From: Cohnella thailandensis
GTDB taxonomy: Bacteria; Bacillota; Bacilli; Paenibacillales; Paenibacillaceae
Assembly: GCF_014212135.1 (NCBI RefSeq)
Contig: NZ_JACJVQ010000005.1
Span: forward strand, 263,702 to 327,701
Length of the DNA stretch: 64,000 bases
Reading direction: 5' to 3'
Shown one piece after another: positions 15,961 through 25,888 of this stretch. Below the pieces are notes generated by a model. It was not told the origin of the DNA. It did not search any database and was given only the letters and a program-made list of their open reading frames with translations. Position numbers and translations under genes: made by a program. Positions within the stretch are counted from its first letter, which is position 1. Each line of letters opens with the position of its first letter.

Positions 15961-18039
15961 TCACTCGCTTTCGGTAATCGATCTAAAGTAGTCTTTCAGG
16001 TTGGCTGTCATGAATGAGCGGATAGCCGCCTCATCGCCTTCTTCCAGAAGCTCGATCATCCGGCCGTCCAGAAGCATGGCGCTGATCTCGCTCAGCACCT
16101 CCAGACCTTCCTTCGTCAAGGACTGCGGGGCGAGCATCAGCAGGAACCGGCTAAGCCGGGAACGGGGCTCCGCATCCATAGGGATCGGGTCCTCCAAAAT
16201 ATATAGCGACAAGGACGATTGGCCGATGTCCGCGCTGCGGGTATGGAACAAGGCCAGCGAGGTGCCGGGCAGCATCTGGCTGCCGTGCCGCTCTCTTTCC
16301 AGCAGCCGCTCCACGATTCGAGCGGGACTGCCCGTCAGCGCGCCCGCAGCTTGCTCGCGGCGGCAGGCTTCCTCCAGAACGTCGGCCAGTCCTCCGCCGC
16401 GCACCCGAAGGCGGATCGCCCGGAACCGGCCGACGAGGCGCATAATTTCGTCAAGCGTCGTTTTCAGGCTCTGCAGCTTCGCGAAACCGTCCGGAGAGAC
16501 CGCCGTCGGCTCTTCCTTGAATGCGTCCCCGGAGCGCTCCGGAGCAAGCGTCGTGCCCTGGATGAACGAGCGGAGCCGGTCCGCCTCTTCGGGGGACAGC
16601 AGCGGACTCACTTTAATGTACTGCGTCGGATTCAACGGGAGCTCGATGGTGGAGACGACGAGATCATAGGACTCCTTAGGGAGCCTAGATGCTTCGTACC
16701 AAGAGACGCTATCGACGATCTCAAGCTGCGGCAGCTCCTTCTGCAGCCTGGATTGCAGCATCTTCGAGGAACCGATCCCGCTCGTGCAGACGACGATGGC
16801 GCGAACGGGCCGCTGAAGCTGCTTGAGCTTCTCCAGCGAAGCTCCGAAGTGCATGACCAGGAATCCGATTTCTTCGTCGGGCACCTTCAACCGGGACAGC
16901 GTGCGATTGACCTCTTCCCGAACCGTCCGGAACAGGCCTCCGTAGTTCTTCTGGATCTGGGCCAGCAGAGGGTTCCGAATGCGCTGGCCCTCTTCCAGCC
17001 TCTGGATCGCCAGCTTCAGGTGGGAGAACAGGCCGTCTCGCAAGGAGCGGTCCTGGGAGAATTCGGCGCCCGTCGCGGCCTGCATGGATTCGATCAGCGA
17101 ACGGACGGTCTCCGCCAGAGTAAGATCGTCTCCCTGGAGCAATTCCTCGTCCGACTGGCGGATGCGTCTTAGCAGATCGACCATATAACGGATCTCGGGG
17201 CGGGGCAAATCGATTCCCGCACGTTCCGACAGCCGGCCGACGAGTCCGAGCGCTTCTTCTTCCTCCCGCCCGTCGGGCAATCGCCCGGCTTCCTTTTCCC
17301 TCGCGGGATCGATCTCGACCTTCTTCTTCGAACGGATACGTCGAAGCGCGATGCTAAGGCGAATGAGCAGATCGGTATAGGCGTGCTCGCTTAACTCCAC
17401 GTCCGCGTTGTCCATCCAGCTCCAGAGGACCGTTTCGACGGCGGCCATCTCCGACTTGCCCGCGAGCTCGAACAGCTCCCGGTCCAGCGGATGGGGCGGC
17501 GGGTCCAGCCCGCCTGCCGTCAGCTCGGCATCGTCCAGCCTTCGCTTGGTGAGCTGGCGGATCGTTTCCCGAAACCGCTCTTCCGAGCCCTCCAGCTCGA
17601 TGCCGTAGCCTCTCTTGCGTATGATCCGGATGCCGAACCGGCCTATCCAAGCTTCCAGTTCGTCCAGATCGCCGACCACGGTCGGCACCGCGACGTTCAG
17701 CTCGCTCGCGAGCGCGAACAGCTTGACGGGCTCGTTGTTCTCCAGCAGGGAACAGAGCAGATACATCTGCCTCTCGTCCGGGGAGAAGGCGATCGCCTCC
17801 GAAGCGGAGACGGTTCGAAGGAGCTTCTCGAGATCGGCCGGATCGGCTCGAAGACGGATGCCCGAGCCCGACTTGCGCTGCAGCTCCACGCCTTGCCCCG
17901 CCAACCATTCCTCGAGGGCCGCCAGCTCCCGGTGAACGGTTCGCGAGCTCGCCTGCACGGCGGCGGCCATCTCGGCGGCGGTAAGATCCCGCTCGCTGCG
18001 GAGCAGAAGCTCCAGAATCCGTTGAGTTCGACTAGACAT
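15961..18039 (-). CDS. mtlR: MtlR-type PRD-containing transcriptional activator
   Basis: A modular activator of about 692 residues in the DeoR-HTH/PRD class. An N-terminal winged HTH (about 5-55: TQRILELLLRSERDLTAAEM, ASSRTVHRELAALEEWL) is followed by a second helical DNA-binding region, two PRDs (about 190-400), a IIB-like domain with VVCTSGIGSSKML carrying the conserved Cys near residue 408, and a C-terminal IIA-like domain with His in LALFHTRS. Such proteins read the phosphorylation state of HPr and the mannitol EII proteins and activate the mtl promoter. Candidate starts are ATG 18051, GTG 18045 and ATG 18039; only GTG has GGGGG at good spacing (7 bases), so the true start may be 18045. 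Confidence 0.88.
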   Translation of the reverse strand: MSSRTQRILELLLRSERDLTAAEMAAAVQASSRTVHRELAALEEWLAGQGVELQRKSGSGIRLRADPADLEKLLRTVSASEAIAFSPDERQMYLLCSLLENNEPVKLFALASELNVAVPTVVGDLDELEAWIGRFGIRIIRKRGYGIELEGSEERFRETIRQLTKRRLDDAELTAGGLDPPPHPLDRELFELAGKSEMAAVETVLWSWMDNADVELSEHAYTDLLIRLSIALRRIRSKKKVEIDPAREKEAGRLPDGREEEEALGLVGRLSERAGIDLPRPEIRYMVDLLRRIRQSDEELLQGDDLTLAETVRSLIESMQAATGAEFSQDRSLRDGLFSHLKLAIQRLEEGQRIRNPLLAQIQKNYGGLFRTVREEVNRTLSRLKVPDEEIGFLVMHFGASLEKLKQLQRPVRAIVVCTSGIGSSKMLQSRLQKELPQLEIVDSVSWYEASRLPKESYDLVVSTIELPLNPTQYIKVSPLLSPEEADRLRSFIQGTTLAPERSGDAFKEEPTAVSPDGFAKLQSLKTTLDEIMRLVGRFRAIRLRVRGGGLADVLEEACRREQAAGALTGSPARIVERLLERERHGSQMLPGTSLALFHTRSADIGQSSLSLYILEDPIPMDAEPRSRLSRFLLMLAPQSLTKEGLEVLSEISAMLLDGRMIELLEEGDEAAIRSFMTANLKDYFRSITESE

Positions 18040-18072
18040 GATCACGGGCATGCCCCCATAACGACAGAATAG

Positions 18073-18106
18073 CGCTAACGCCGGATATTTATCCCCGGCG
18101 TTAGCG
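18073..18106 (-). other. Perfect 12-bp stem-loop between mtlA and mtlR
   Basis: CGCTAACGCCGG (18073-18084) and CCGGCGTTAGCG (18095-18106) form a perfect stem with a 10-base loop. No T-run follows on either strand, so it may be an RNA-processing or stability element that sets the ratio of transporter to regulator rather than a terminator. Confidence 0.6.
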
Positions 18107-18127
18107 ACCTATGATTGGTGCTTCGAA

Positions 18128-19597
18128 TTAGGCGAGCCGTTCGACGAGTTTGTCGTATTCCGGGCTCTTCAGGAAGTTGTCGATCGAGATATGCTCCGCG
18201 CCCGGCGCCTTGAGCTTGGCGCGGTCGGTCAGCGTCTTGTGCGTAATGACGATGTCGGCGTCCTCCGGAATGTCGCTGATGGCCGTGTTGATGACCGTAA
18301 CGCCGGAACCGGCCGCCTGCATCTTCTTGCGGAGAATCGAAGCGCCCATCGCGCTCGATCCCATGCCGGCATCGCAGGAGAAGACGATCTTGCGGACTTC
18401 CTCCTTAGGCTTGCCCGCGGCGTTCCCGGAGGATACGGCAGCTTGAGCGAAGGCATTCGAGACAGCCGGGCCCGCGGTCGCGACTCCGATCGCGCCGGCC
18501 GCCTTCATCTCCTTCATCCGGCTGGAAGCTTCCTCGAGGTCGCCATCTTCCGCGGTCTGCTTGCTCGTCTTAAGCAGCAGCGCCGCTACCGCGAACGATA
18601 CCGCCGCGCCGGTTACGATGCCGCTCAGCGCCGCCAGCAATCCGCCCTTCGGCGCCATCGCGATGAAGGCGAAGATACTTCCGGGGGAAGGCGGAGCGAC
18701 AAGGCCTGCTCCGAACAGCGAGAACGTAAACGTTCCCGTAACCCCGCCTGCGATCACGGCCAGAATAAGGCGCGGATTCATCAGGATGTAAGGGAAGTAG
18801 ATCTCGTGGATGCCGCCGAAGAAGTGGATAATGGCCGCGCCGGGCGCCGATTGCCGGGCGCTTCCGCGGCCCGCGATCATGTAGGCCAGCAGGATGCCGA
18901 GTCCCGGACCCGGGTTGGCTTCCAGCATGAACAGCAGTGATTGTCCCGTGCGCGCCGCTTCCTCGACCGCGATCGGGCTGAGAACGCCGTGATTGATGGC
19001 GTTGTTCAGGAACAGGATCTTGGCCGGCTCGATCAGGATGTTCGCGAGCGGAATCAGGTTCTGGTTGACCAGGAATTCGACGCCCGAGGACAGCCACTTC
19101 GTGATCTGCTCGATCAGGGGGCCGACCCCGTTGAACGAGATCAAGGTCAGAATGGCGCCGATAATGCCGAGCGAGAAGTTGTTGACCAGCATCTCGAAGC
19201 CCGACTTGATCTTGCCTTCGATCGACCGGTCGAATTGCTTCAGCACCCAAGCGGCCAGCGGTCCGCAGATCATCGCTCCCAGGAACATCGGGATGTCCGT
19301 CCCGACGATGATGCCCATCGTCATCAGAGCCCCGATGACGCCTCCGCGCTGCTTGTGGACCATGGTTCCGCCGGTATAGCCGATCAGGAGCGGAAGCATA
19401 TATTTAATCATGGGGTCGACCAGCTTAGCCATTTCTTCGTTCGGAATCCAACCGGTCGGAATGAACAGCGCCGTTATGATGCCCCAAGCGATGAACGCTC
19501 CGATATTGGGCATCACCATGCCGCTGAGGAAGCGGCCGAATTTCTGGACGCCAACCCGAATTCCTTCGGCTGAAGAATTGCTTCGGACTTCTGCCAT
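18128..19597 (-). CDS. mtlA: Mannitol-specific PTS transporter EIICB
   Basis: A 489-residue membrane transporter. Residues 1 to about 345 are the EIIC channel with several hydrophobic helices and the motif GGIHEIYFPYILMNPRLI. A linker rich in Ala and Lys (about 350-400) leads to the EIIB domain with the phosphorylated Cys in VFSCDAGMGSSAMG near residue 406. There is no fused IIA, matching the separate mtlF. It takes up mannitol and phosphorylates it to mannitol 1-phosphate. GAGGAGGA precedes ATG 19597. It is the first gene of the minus-strand operon mtlA-mtlR-mtlF-mtlD-ptsI-ptsH. Confidence 0.95.
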   Translation of the reverse strand: MAEVRSNSSAEGIRVGVQKFGRFLSGMVMPNIGAFIAWGIITALFIPTGWIPNEEMAKLVDPMIKYMLPLLIGYTGGTMVHKQRGGVIGALMTMGIIVGTDIPMFLGAMICGPLAAWVLKQFDRSIEGKIKSGFEMLVNNFSLGIIGAILTLISFNGVGPLIEQITKWLSSGVEFLVNQNLIPLANILIEPAKILFLNNAINHGVLSPIAVEEAARTGQSLLFMLEANPGPGLGILLAYMIAGRGSARQSAPGAAIIHFFGGIHEIYFPYILMNPRLILAVIAGGVTGTFTFSLFGAGLVAPPSPGSIFAFIAMAPKGGLLAALSGIVTGAAVSFAVAALLLKTSKQTAEDGDLEEASSRMKEMKAAGAIGVATAGPAVSNAFAQAAVSSGNAAGKPKEEVRKIVFSCDAGMGSSAMGASILRKKMQAAGSGVTVINTAISDIPEDADIVITHKTLTDRAKLKAPGAEHISIDNFLKSPEYDKLVERLA

Positions 19598-19618
19598 TGA
19601 GGGTTCCTCCTCGTTTTA

Positions 19619-19633
19619 AGTAATCGCTTTCTT
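19619..19633 (-). promoter_or_regulatory. Candidate cre site (CcpA) upstream of mtlA
   Basis: On the minus strand AAGAAAGCGATTACT matches the cre consensus WTGNAANCGNWNNCW at all fixed positions except the T at position 2. It lies 22-36 bases before the mtlA start, so CcpA bound there would block the transcript of the whole operon. Confidence 0.45.
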
Positions 19634-19994
19634 TTTCTTGCCGTCGACAATTGCTATCGTAATTCAATCCCGAATCTACCGGCAACAAGAGGATAACGAG
19701 GTTTTGTCGCTTGCGCTGTTGACAGCATTTAAGATGAGTTCCGCGGATGAAAATAATACTCGCGATTCTCCCCGGAATGGCGGCAAAAATCAGGCTGGAA
19801 TGAAAACGGCTTCGATACCTCCCTATTCCGGATTTACCCAAACGGTCGGTATATTACAATTCGATTTTCGTTATGCGAGGTTCTTGTCCGAACGGGGAAG
19901 ACGGCGTACGAGGAAAAAGGATGGAGACAAAAAGGGATGACCGCGTGATATAATAGATTCGCCTGCCGGAAAAATATGTAAAGAAAGGGTGTAA
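19634..19994. promoter_or_regulatory. Divergent region between mtlA and the small secreted protein
   Basis: No convincing gene. On the plus strand a TATAAT (19949-19954) lies 41 bases before the next start with only a weak -35. An open frame at 19638-19940 has no ribosome binding site or recognisable sequence. The mtlA promoter must be in the first ~100 bases but has no clear consensus, as expected of an activator-dependent promoter. Confidence 0.4.
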
Positions 19995-20390
19995 ATGATG
20001 AAAAGGAAGACGGGAAGATTCGCAAGAGTCGCGCTGCCGGTTTTGGCGATGGCGTTGGCATTCTCGGCGACTGCGACCGCAGCCGGGGAAACCGAGCCGA
20101 ACGACTCGCTGGCTGCGGCAAGCGCCACGTCCCTGGGCGAATATAACTGGGGAGTCGTCAGCGGCAGCGACGTGAACGATTACTGGAAGCTGACCGACGC
20201 GAGCTACGGAACCCATACGTTATACGGAAATTCCGGAACCGCGATGGAAGTGCGCAACTCCAGCGGAAGCCTGCTTGCTTATAAGCCGGCGGGAACGACG
20301 AGCGTCTCCTTCTTCGGCGGCGGTACCTTGTATGTCGTGGCGAGCTTCTACAGCAGCACCGCTTATAACTATTCGTTCAGCGTGAACTGA
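19995..20390 (+). CDS. Small secreted protein, PPC-domain-like
   Basis: A 131-residue exported protein. The signal peptide (1-29) has a KRK-rich start, a hydrophobic core and ends ATATAAG. The mature part opens ETEPNDSLAAASATSLG and then SGSDVNDYWKLTDA, which resembles the start of pre-peptidase C-terminal (PPC) beta-sandwich domains, where EPND...A and DxDxY/W motifs recur. About 100 mature residues would make just one such domain with no enzyme attached. The ribosome binding site is AAAGGGTG. It may bind a surface polymer or calcium; that is a guess. Confidence 0.7.
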   Translation: MMKRKTGRFARVALPVLAMALAFSATATAAGETEPNDSLAAASATSLGEYNWGVVSGSDVNDYWKLTDASYGTHTLYGNSGTAMEVRNSSGSLLAYKPAGTTSVSFFGGGTLYVVASFYSSTAYNYSFSVN

Positions 20391-20453
20391 TTTCAGCTCT
20401 TGACCGATTCTGTTTCATAACGGCCGGCAGGCACGATAGCCGTTAATCAAGAT

Positions 20454-20520
20454 ACCCTCTGATCCGCTGATGCAGCGGCAGAGGGGATTGGCATGGATCG
20501 GGGGAGAATCTCCCCCGTTC
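20454..20520. terminator. Two hairpins between convergent genes
   Basis: CCCTCTG with inner CCGCTG pairs with CAGCGG and CAGAGGG (about 20456-20486). CGGGGGA-GAAT-CTCCCCCG (about 20500-20518) follows, with AGCTTTTTC a few bases on. They probably terminate both the small secreted gene and the opposing hydrolase gene. Confidence 0.5.
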
Positions 20521-20529
20521 GAAGCTTTT

Positions 20530-21243
20530 TCATATCTCGGCAAGCCGTTCCATGATCCTATGGTTGTAAAAGCCGCCATGGTAGCAAACAAGGTTCTTGA
20601 TAGCATAGCCTGTAAGTTTGGCCACGGAAGCTTTGGCCGCCTCCATGTCGAACGTCGTTTCCGGTTCCGAGCCATGGAGCTGGCCGTCCCGTACGAATAG
20701 CGCGTCTCCGGCGATCAAGGTGCGCGAAGGCTCGTGGTAAAGGCTGATGTGCCCCGGCGTATGCCCGGGCGTATCGATGACAAGGAGGCCTCCGCACCAG
20801 GGCAGGCGCTCTCCGCCCGCGACGACGCGATCGACGGCGGCCTTCGGAGGATTCAGCATGAGGGCTTTAAGGCCCCGGCGGAACGACTTGGGAACCTGCT
20901 CGGGCATCCGGTCGACGCTGGCGATCGCTTCGTCCGTGAATTTAAGGAGCCTTCGTTCTCCTTGGATATACGGCTTCTCCAAGGCATGCGCGCTTACTTC
21001 GATCGGAGGCGACGAATTCTCCGTAAGAGCTTGCAGGTTGCCGATATGATCGATGTCTTGGTGAGTGAGGATGATCCGGTTGATCCTTGCGGGATCTACG
21101 CCCAGGGACAGGATCGTCTCGCGAAGCTGTTGGAGCTGGCCCGGGAATCCCGTGTCCACGAGAACGACGTCCTGCTCGTCCCACAGCAGCACCGGATGGA
21201 CCGTATCCGTTTGTCCCATCACCTGAGCGCGGATGGACAGCAT
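20530..21243 (-). CDS. MBL-fold metallo-hydrolase
   Basis: A metallo-beta-lactamase-fold hydrolase of 237 residues. The zinc-binding motif is THQDIDHIG (HxxxDH type with the first His replaced by Q-D context, T-H-Q-D-I-D-H), followed by DTPGHTPGHISLY, AGDALFV and a C-terminal CYHGG His. This layout is typical of YflN/YobT-like hydrolases of unknown substrate. Two starts are possible: ATG 21243, with AAGGA 6 bases before it, and TTG 21267, with AAGGAG 11 bases before it. The upstream sigma-A promoter is very strong for a house-keeping hydrolase and overlaps an imperfect palindrome, so it may be induced by an unknown repressor ligand. Confidence 0.85.
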   Translation of the reverse strand: MLSIRAQVMGQTDTVHPVLLWDEQDVVLVDTGFPGQLQQLRETILSLGVDPARINRIILTHQDIDHIGNLQALTENSSPPIEVSAHALEKPYIQGERRLLKFTDEAIASVDRMPEQVPKSFRRGLKALMLNPPKAAVDRVVAGGERLPWCGGLLVIDTPGHTPGHISLYHEPSRTLIAGDALFVRDGQLHGSEPETTFDMEAAKASVAKLTGYAIKNLVCYHGGFYNHRIMERLAEI

Positions 21244-21362
21244 GGCAATTCCTTGATCGATAAGCAATGCGATTCACACTCCTTGAGGATGGAGGAACCC
21301 GGCCGGGGTCTGTTTGACTATCTTAAAGGAGATGTTTCAATGTGTAAATAGATAAATTTATA

Positions 21363-21399
21363 ATTATAACACAAAAATATTTATTTGTCAATAGGCAAA
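21363..21399 (-). promoter_or_regulatory. Strong sigma-A promoter with operator-like palindrome
   Basis: On the minus strand TTGACA (21391-21386), a 17-base spacer and TATAAT (21368-21363) give a perfect consensus. ATTTGTC-AATA-GGCAAAT (21382-21399) is an imperfect inverted repeat that overlaps the -35 box. Confidence 0.75.
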
Positions 21400-21900
21400 T
21401 GAGGGTTGCGAGAAAGGCGGCGTGTCATGATTTTAACAAACGAATAACCGGATTACTCCCATTGGCTGATCGCGCCAAAAGAGGAGGTGCCGGGTGGCAC
21501 GCATTCGTTTTCCGCGCCGGATTCCGCCAATGAGTAGTACTGGATACGCTAGCTTTGCATTAGTAAAGCCCGATTACTCTTTATCAAACCGAATCGATGG
21601 CAGATAAATGGATGCTCGAAGCCGGCAAAAAGGAATCGCCACGCCCTCAAACGGGTTAACCGCGATTCTAACGGACTTACAGTCCGTTAAATACGTTGAT
21701 CTGTATGTCCATTACATTTCCAAAGGGCCATAAAACAGCGGTTAAGAGTCGCCAGTGTCCGTTAGCCGATCCCGGGCATGAAAGTCGCCGGATGACTTTC
21801 TCGGCAGTCCGACCAGGTGCATCGCTAGCATTGTCTTTTCCCCGAACCCGCCATCGAAGCAGCTTGAACGGCCTTCCCGGCGCCGAATTAGGGTTGGATG
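21400..21900. other. Non-coding stretch with a diverged repeat copy and a hairpin
   Basis: No gene seen. About 21437-21480 (AATAACCGGATTACTCC, CATTGGCTGATCGC) looks like a diverged single copy of the 51-bp family 1 unit. TAACGGACT-TAC-AGTCCGTTA (21669-21689) is a perfect 9-bp hairpin. The open frames at 21696-21971 and 21677-21964 are GC-driven and unsupported. Confidence 0.4.
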
Positions 21901-21903
21901 AAG

Positions 21904-21932
21904 TTGACAGCCGCTCCGTCAACATGTACAGT
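21904..21932 (+). promoter_or_regulatory. Probable promoter of the thi operon
   Basis: TTGACA (21904-21909), 17 bases, TACAGT (21927-21932), just ahead of the TPP riboswitch. Confidence 0.55.
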
Positions 21933-21945
21933 GTCTTTAGGAATT

Positions 21946-22034
21946 CCACTAGGGGCGCCCGCAAGGGCTGAGATAAGGCGATTCGCCTTGGTCCCTTTGA
22001 ACCTGATCTGGGTCATGCCAGCGTAGGAAAGTGG
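21946..22034 (+). ncRNA. TPP riboswitch (THI element)
   Basis: The conserved THI-box elements are in order: AGGGG, GGGCTGAGA, a short variable stem (TAAGGCG/CGCCTTG), CCCTTTGAACCTGATCTGG, GTCATGCCAGCGTAGGAAAG. Closing helix P1 is CCACT (21946-21950) with AGTGG (22030-22034). Binding of thiamine pyrophosphate would favour the terminator at 22191. Confidence 0.95.
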
Positions 22035-22190
22035 GCAATGGGTGTCATATGGCGATGCGTCTGCCGGAACGGTCCCGCGGTAACGGGCGTTCCGAGCGCA
22101 AGCGGCGTGCCTTACGTCGGCGGAAGATCCTTCGAGGATGTCCGTCCCCGGAGGGTTCTTCCGCGTATCGCTTGCGTGGCGCGCACTTAG

Positions 22191-22216
22191 GCCGCTCCTT
22201 CTGGGGGCGGCTTTTC
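22191..22216 (+). terminator. Riboswitch-controlled terminator before thiC
   Basis: GCCGCTCC (22191-22198) pairs with GGGGCGGC (22204-22211), followed by TTTTCT. It lies about 155 bases after the TPP aptamer, a long expression platform; GC-rich sequence between the two could form the antiterminator. Confidence 0.7.
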
Positions 22217-22339
22217 TGATGTCGCGGCTCCGCCGCGCTCGGAAGTCATCGGCGCAAGCATTCTGCCTTCGCGGCAGAAGCGGCAGGAGCAGGCGAAGAG
22301 TCCGCTCGCGGCGACAATTGTCCAATTTCCGGATGCTAG

Positions 22340-24154
<1,815 letters not shown>

Positions 24155-24176
24155 ACCAACGGGAGGAAGGGAACGG

Positions 24177-25046
24177 ATGTCGAAAATAGACCGGTGCAAG
24201 CTGTACGTCATAACCGGGGAGACGTACCATCCGAACCGGGGGCTGCTGGAGGTGATGGAGTCGGCGATCCTCGGCGGCGCGGACCTGGTGCAGCTGAGGG
24301 ACAAGGATGCCCCCGCGCGGGAGCTGCTGGAGAAAGCCCGCGCGCTGCGGGAGCTGACGAGGAGGTACGGCGTTCCTTTGATCGTCAACGACCACCCCGA
24401 GGTTGCGCTGGCCGCGGATGCGGACGGCGTCCATCTCGGGCAGGAGGACGCGCCGATCGCCGCCGCGCGCGAGCTTCTCGGCCCGGACCGCCTCATCGGC
24501 ATCTCGACCCATTCCATCGAGCAGGCGCGCGCCGCCGAGCGCGCCGGAGCCGACTATATCGGGGTCGGGCCGGTATTCCCGACGGCTACGAAGCCGGGCC
24601 GGACGGCCGTCACGACCTCCTTCGTGGCCGAAGCCGCGGCGGAGATCCGGATCCCGTTCTTCGCGATCGGCGGCATCCATCCGGGCAATGCGGCCGAGGT
24701 GCTGGCCGCCGGAGCGAAGCGGCTGTGCGCGGTGTCGGCCGTCGTCGGGAACCCGGATCCCGGCGCCGTCTGCCGGGAGATGCGCAGTCTTATCGAACGG
24801 AGCGAACGGGCGGCTTCGCCCGAAGATGCCGCCGTTCGGGAACGGGCCAAGGAAGTGACCGTAAACGGCGTCCTGAGGACGACCGAGGCTGGAACGCTGC
24901 TGGAGCTGGCGGCGGAGTTCGGGCTGGCGGACAAGAACGCCGTGGCGGAGCATAACGGGGAAGTGGCGCGCAAGGCGTACTGGCCGTTCCTTCCGCTCAA
25001 GGACGGCGACCGGATCGAATTCGTCCATTTCGTCGGAGGAGGGTGA
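24177..25046 (+). CDS. thiES: Fused thiamine-phosphate synthase (ThiE) and sulfur carrier (ThiS)
   Basis: A 289-residue fusion. Residues 1 to about 205 are ThiE, joining HMP-PP and thiazole phosphate: LYVITGE, VQLRDKDAP, PLIVNDHPEVALAADADGVHLGQED, GVGPVFPTATK and AIGGIHPGN are all present. Residues about 223-289 are a full-length ThiS (KEVTVNGVLRTTEAGTLLEL ending IEFVHFVGGG), with the free C-terminal Gly-Gly needed for thiocarboxylate formation. ATG 24177 is preferred over ATG 24147 because GGAGGAAGGG lies 6 bases before it. Separate thiE and thiS genes are the rule; there is no frameshift or stop between the parts. thiG starts 8 bases after its stop. Confidence 0.92.
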   Translation: MSKIDRCKLYVITGETYHPNRGLLEVMESAILGGADLVQLRDKDAPARELLEKARALRELTRRYGVPLIVNDHPEVALAADADGVHLGQEDAPIAAARELLGPDRLIGISTHSIEQARAAERAGADYIGVGPVFPTATKPGRTAVTTSFVAEAAAEIRIPFFAIGGIHPGNAAEVLAAGAKRLCAVSAVVGNPDPGAVCREMRSLIERSERAASPEDAAVRERAKEVTVNGVLRTTEAGTLLELAAEFGLADKNAVAEHNGEVARKAYWPFLPLKDGDRIEFVHFVGGG

Positions 25047-25054
25047 ACAACGGC

Positions 25055-25888
25055 ATGAGGAACGAGACAAACGACCGGGATGCGCTCGTCATCGGAGAGA
25101 CGAGGCTCCGTTCCCGGTTCTTTATCGGCACGGGCCGATACCCGAGTCCCGCGGTGATGCTGATGGCGCTGGAAGCCTCCGGGGCGGAGGTTATTACGTT
25201 CGCCGTCCGGCGCGTCAATCTGGGCTGCGCGGAGGACGATTCCATTCTGTCGCACCTCGCGGACCGGAAACTGATCTACTTGCCGAACACGTCGGGAGCG
25301 GGCAACGCGGACGAAGCGGTCCGAATCGCCCGGCTCGCCCGGGAAGCCGGACTCGGCAGATGGGTCAAGGTAGAGATCAGCGCGAATTCGCGTACGCTGC
25401 TGCCCGACCCGATCGAGACGCTGCGGGCGACGGAGAGGCTGGTCAAGGAAGGCTTCGTCGTTCTGCCTTATGCCTCGGACGATCCGGTGCTGTGCAAGCG
25501 GCTGGAGGAAGCCGGGGCGGCGGCCGTCATGCCGGGCGGAGCCCCGATAGGGACGGGGCTTGGGCTGCTCAATCCGTACCATCTCGGGCTGATAGCGGAG
25601 GAGGCCCGCGTGCCGGTCATCGTCGACGCGGGCCTCGGATCGGCGGCGGACGTCGCTCAGGCCATGGAGCTCGGCGCGGACGGCATCCTGGCCAATACGC
25701 CCGTCGCGCGGGCCCGGGATCCGGTCGCGATGGCCCGGGCGATGAGGCTCGCGCTGGAAGCCGGCCGGCTGTCCGCCGAAGCGGGCCGCATTCCGCGGAA
25801 GCGCTATGCGACCGCCAGCAGCGAACCGGCCGGCGTCCTGTTCGGGAACGCGGGCGGCGAGGCCGATTCCCGGAGACGGCCGACATGA
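25055..25888 (+). CDS. thiG: Thiazole synthase ThiG
   Basis: A TIM-barrel enzyme of 277 residues that forms thiazole phosphate from deoxyxylulose 5-phosphate, dehydroglycine and ThiS thiocarboxylate. Family segments: RFFIGTGRYPSP, the Schiff-base Lys in WVKVEI, LPYASDDPVLCKRLEEAG, AVMPGGAPIGTGLGL and VDAGLGSAADVAQAMELGADG. GGAGGAGGG at 25035-25043 serves ATG 25055; an upstream GTG at 25043 is less likely. The last 4 bases overlap thiO. The C-terminal extension past KRYATASS is about 20 residues and variable in the family. Confidence 0.95.
   Translation: MRNETNDRDALVIGETRLRSRFFIGTGRYPSPAVMLMALEASGAEVITFAVRRVNLGCAEDDSILSHLADRKLIYLPNTSGAGNADEAVRIARLAREAGLGRWVKVEISANSRTLLPDPIETLRATERLVKEGFVVLPYASDDPVLCKRLEEAGAAAVMPGGAPIGTGLGLLNPYHLGLIAEEARVPVIVDAGLGSAADVAQAMELGADGILANTPVARARDPVAMARAMRLALEAGRLSAEAGRIPRKRYATASSEPAGVLFGNAGGEADSRRRPT

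Noticed and set aside
21696..22219. Short open frames in the thiC leader
   Set aside because: They overlap the TPP riboswitch and its expression platform and have no coding signals.
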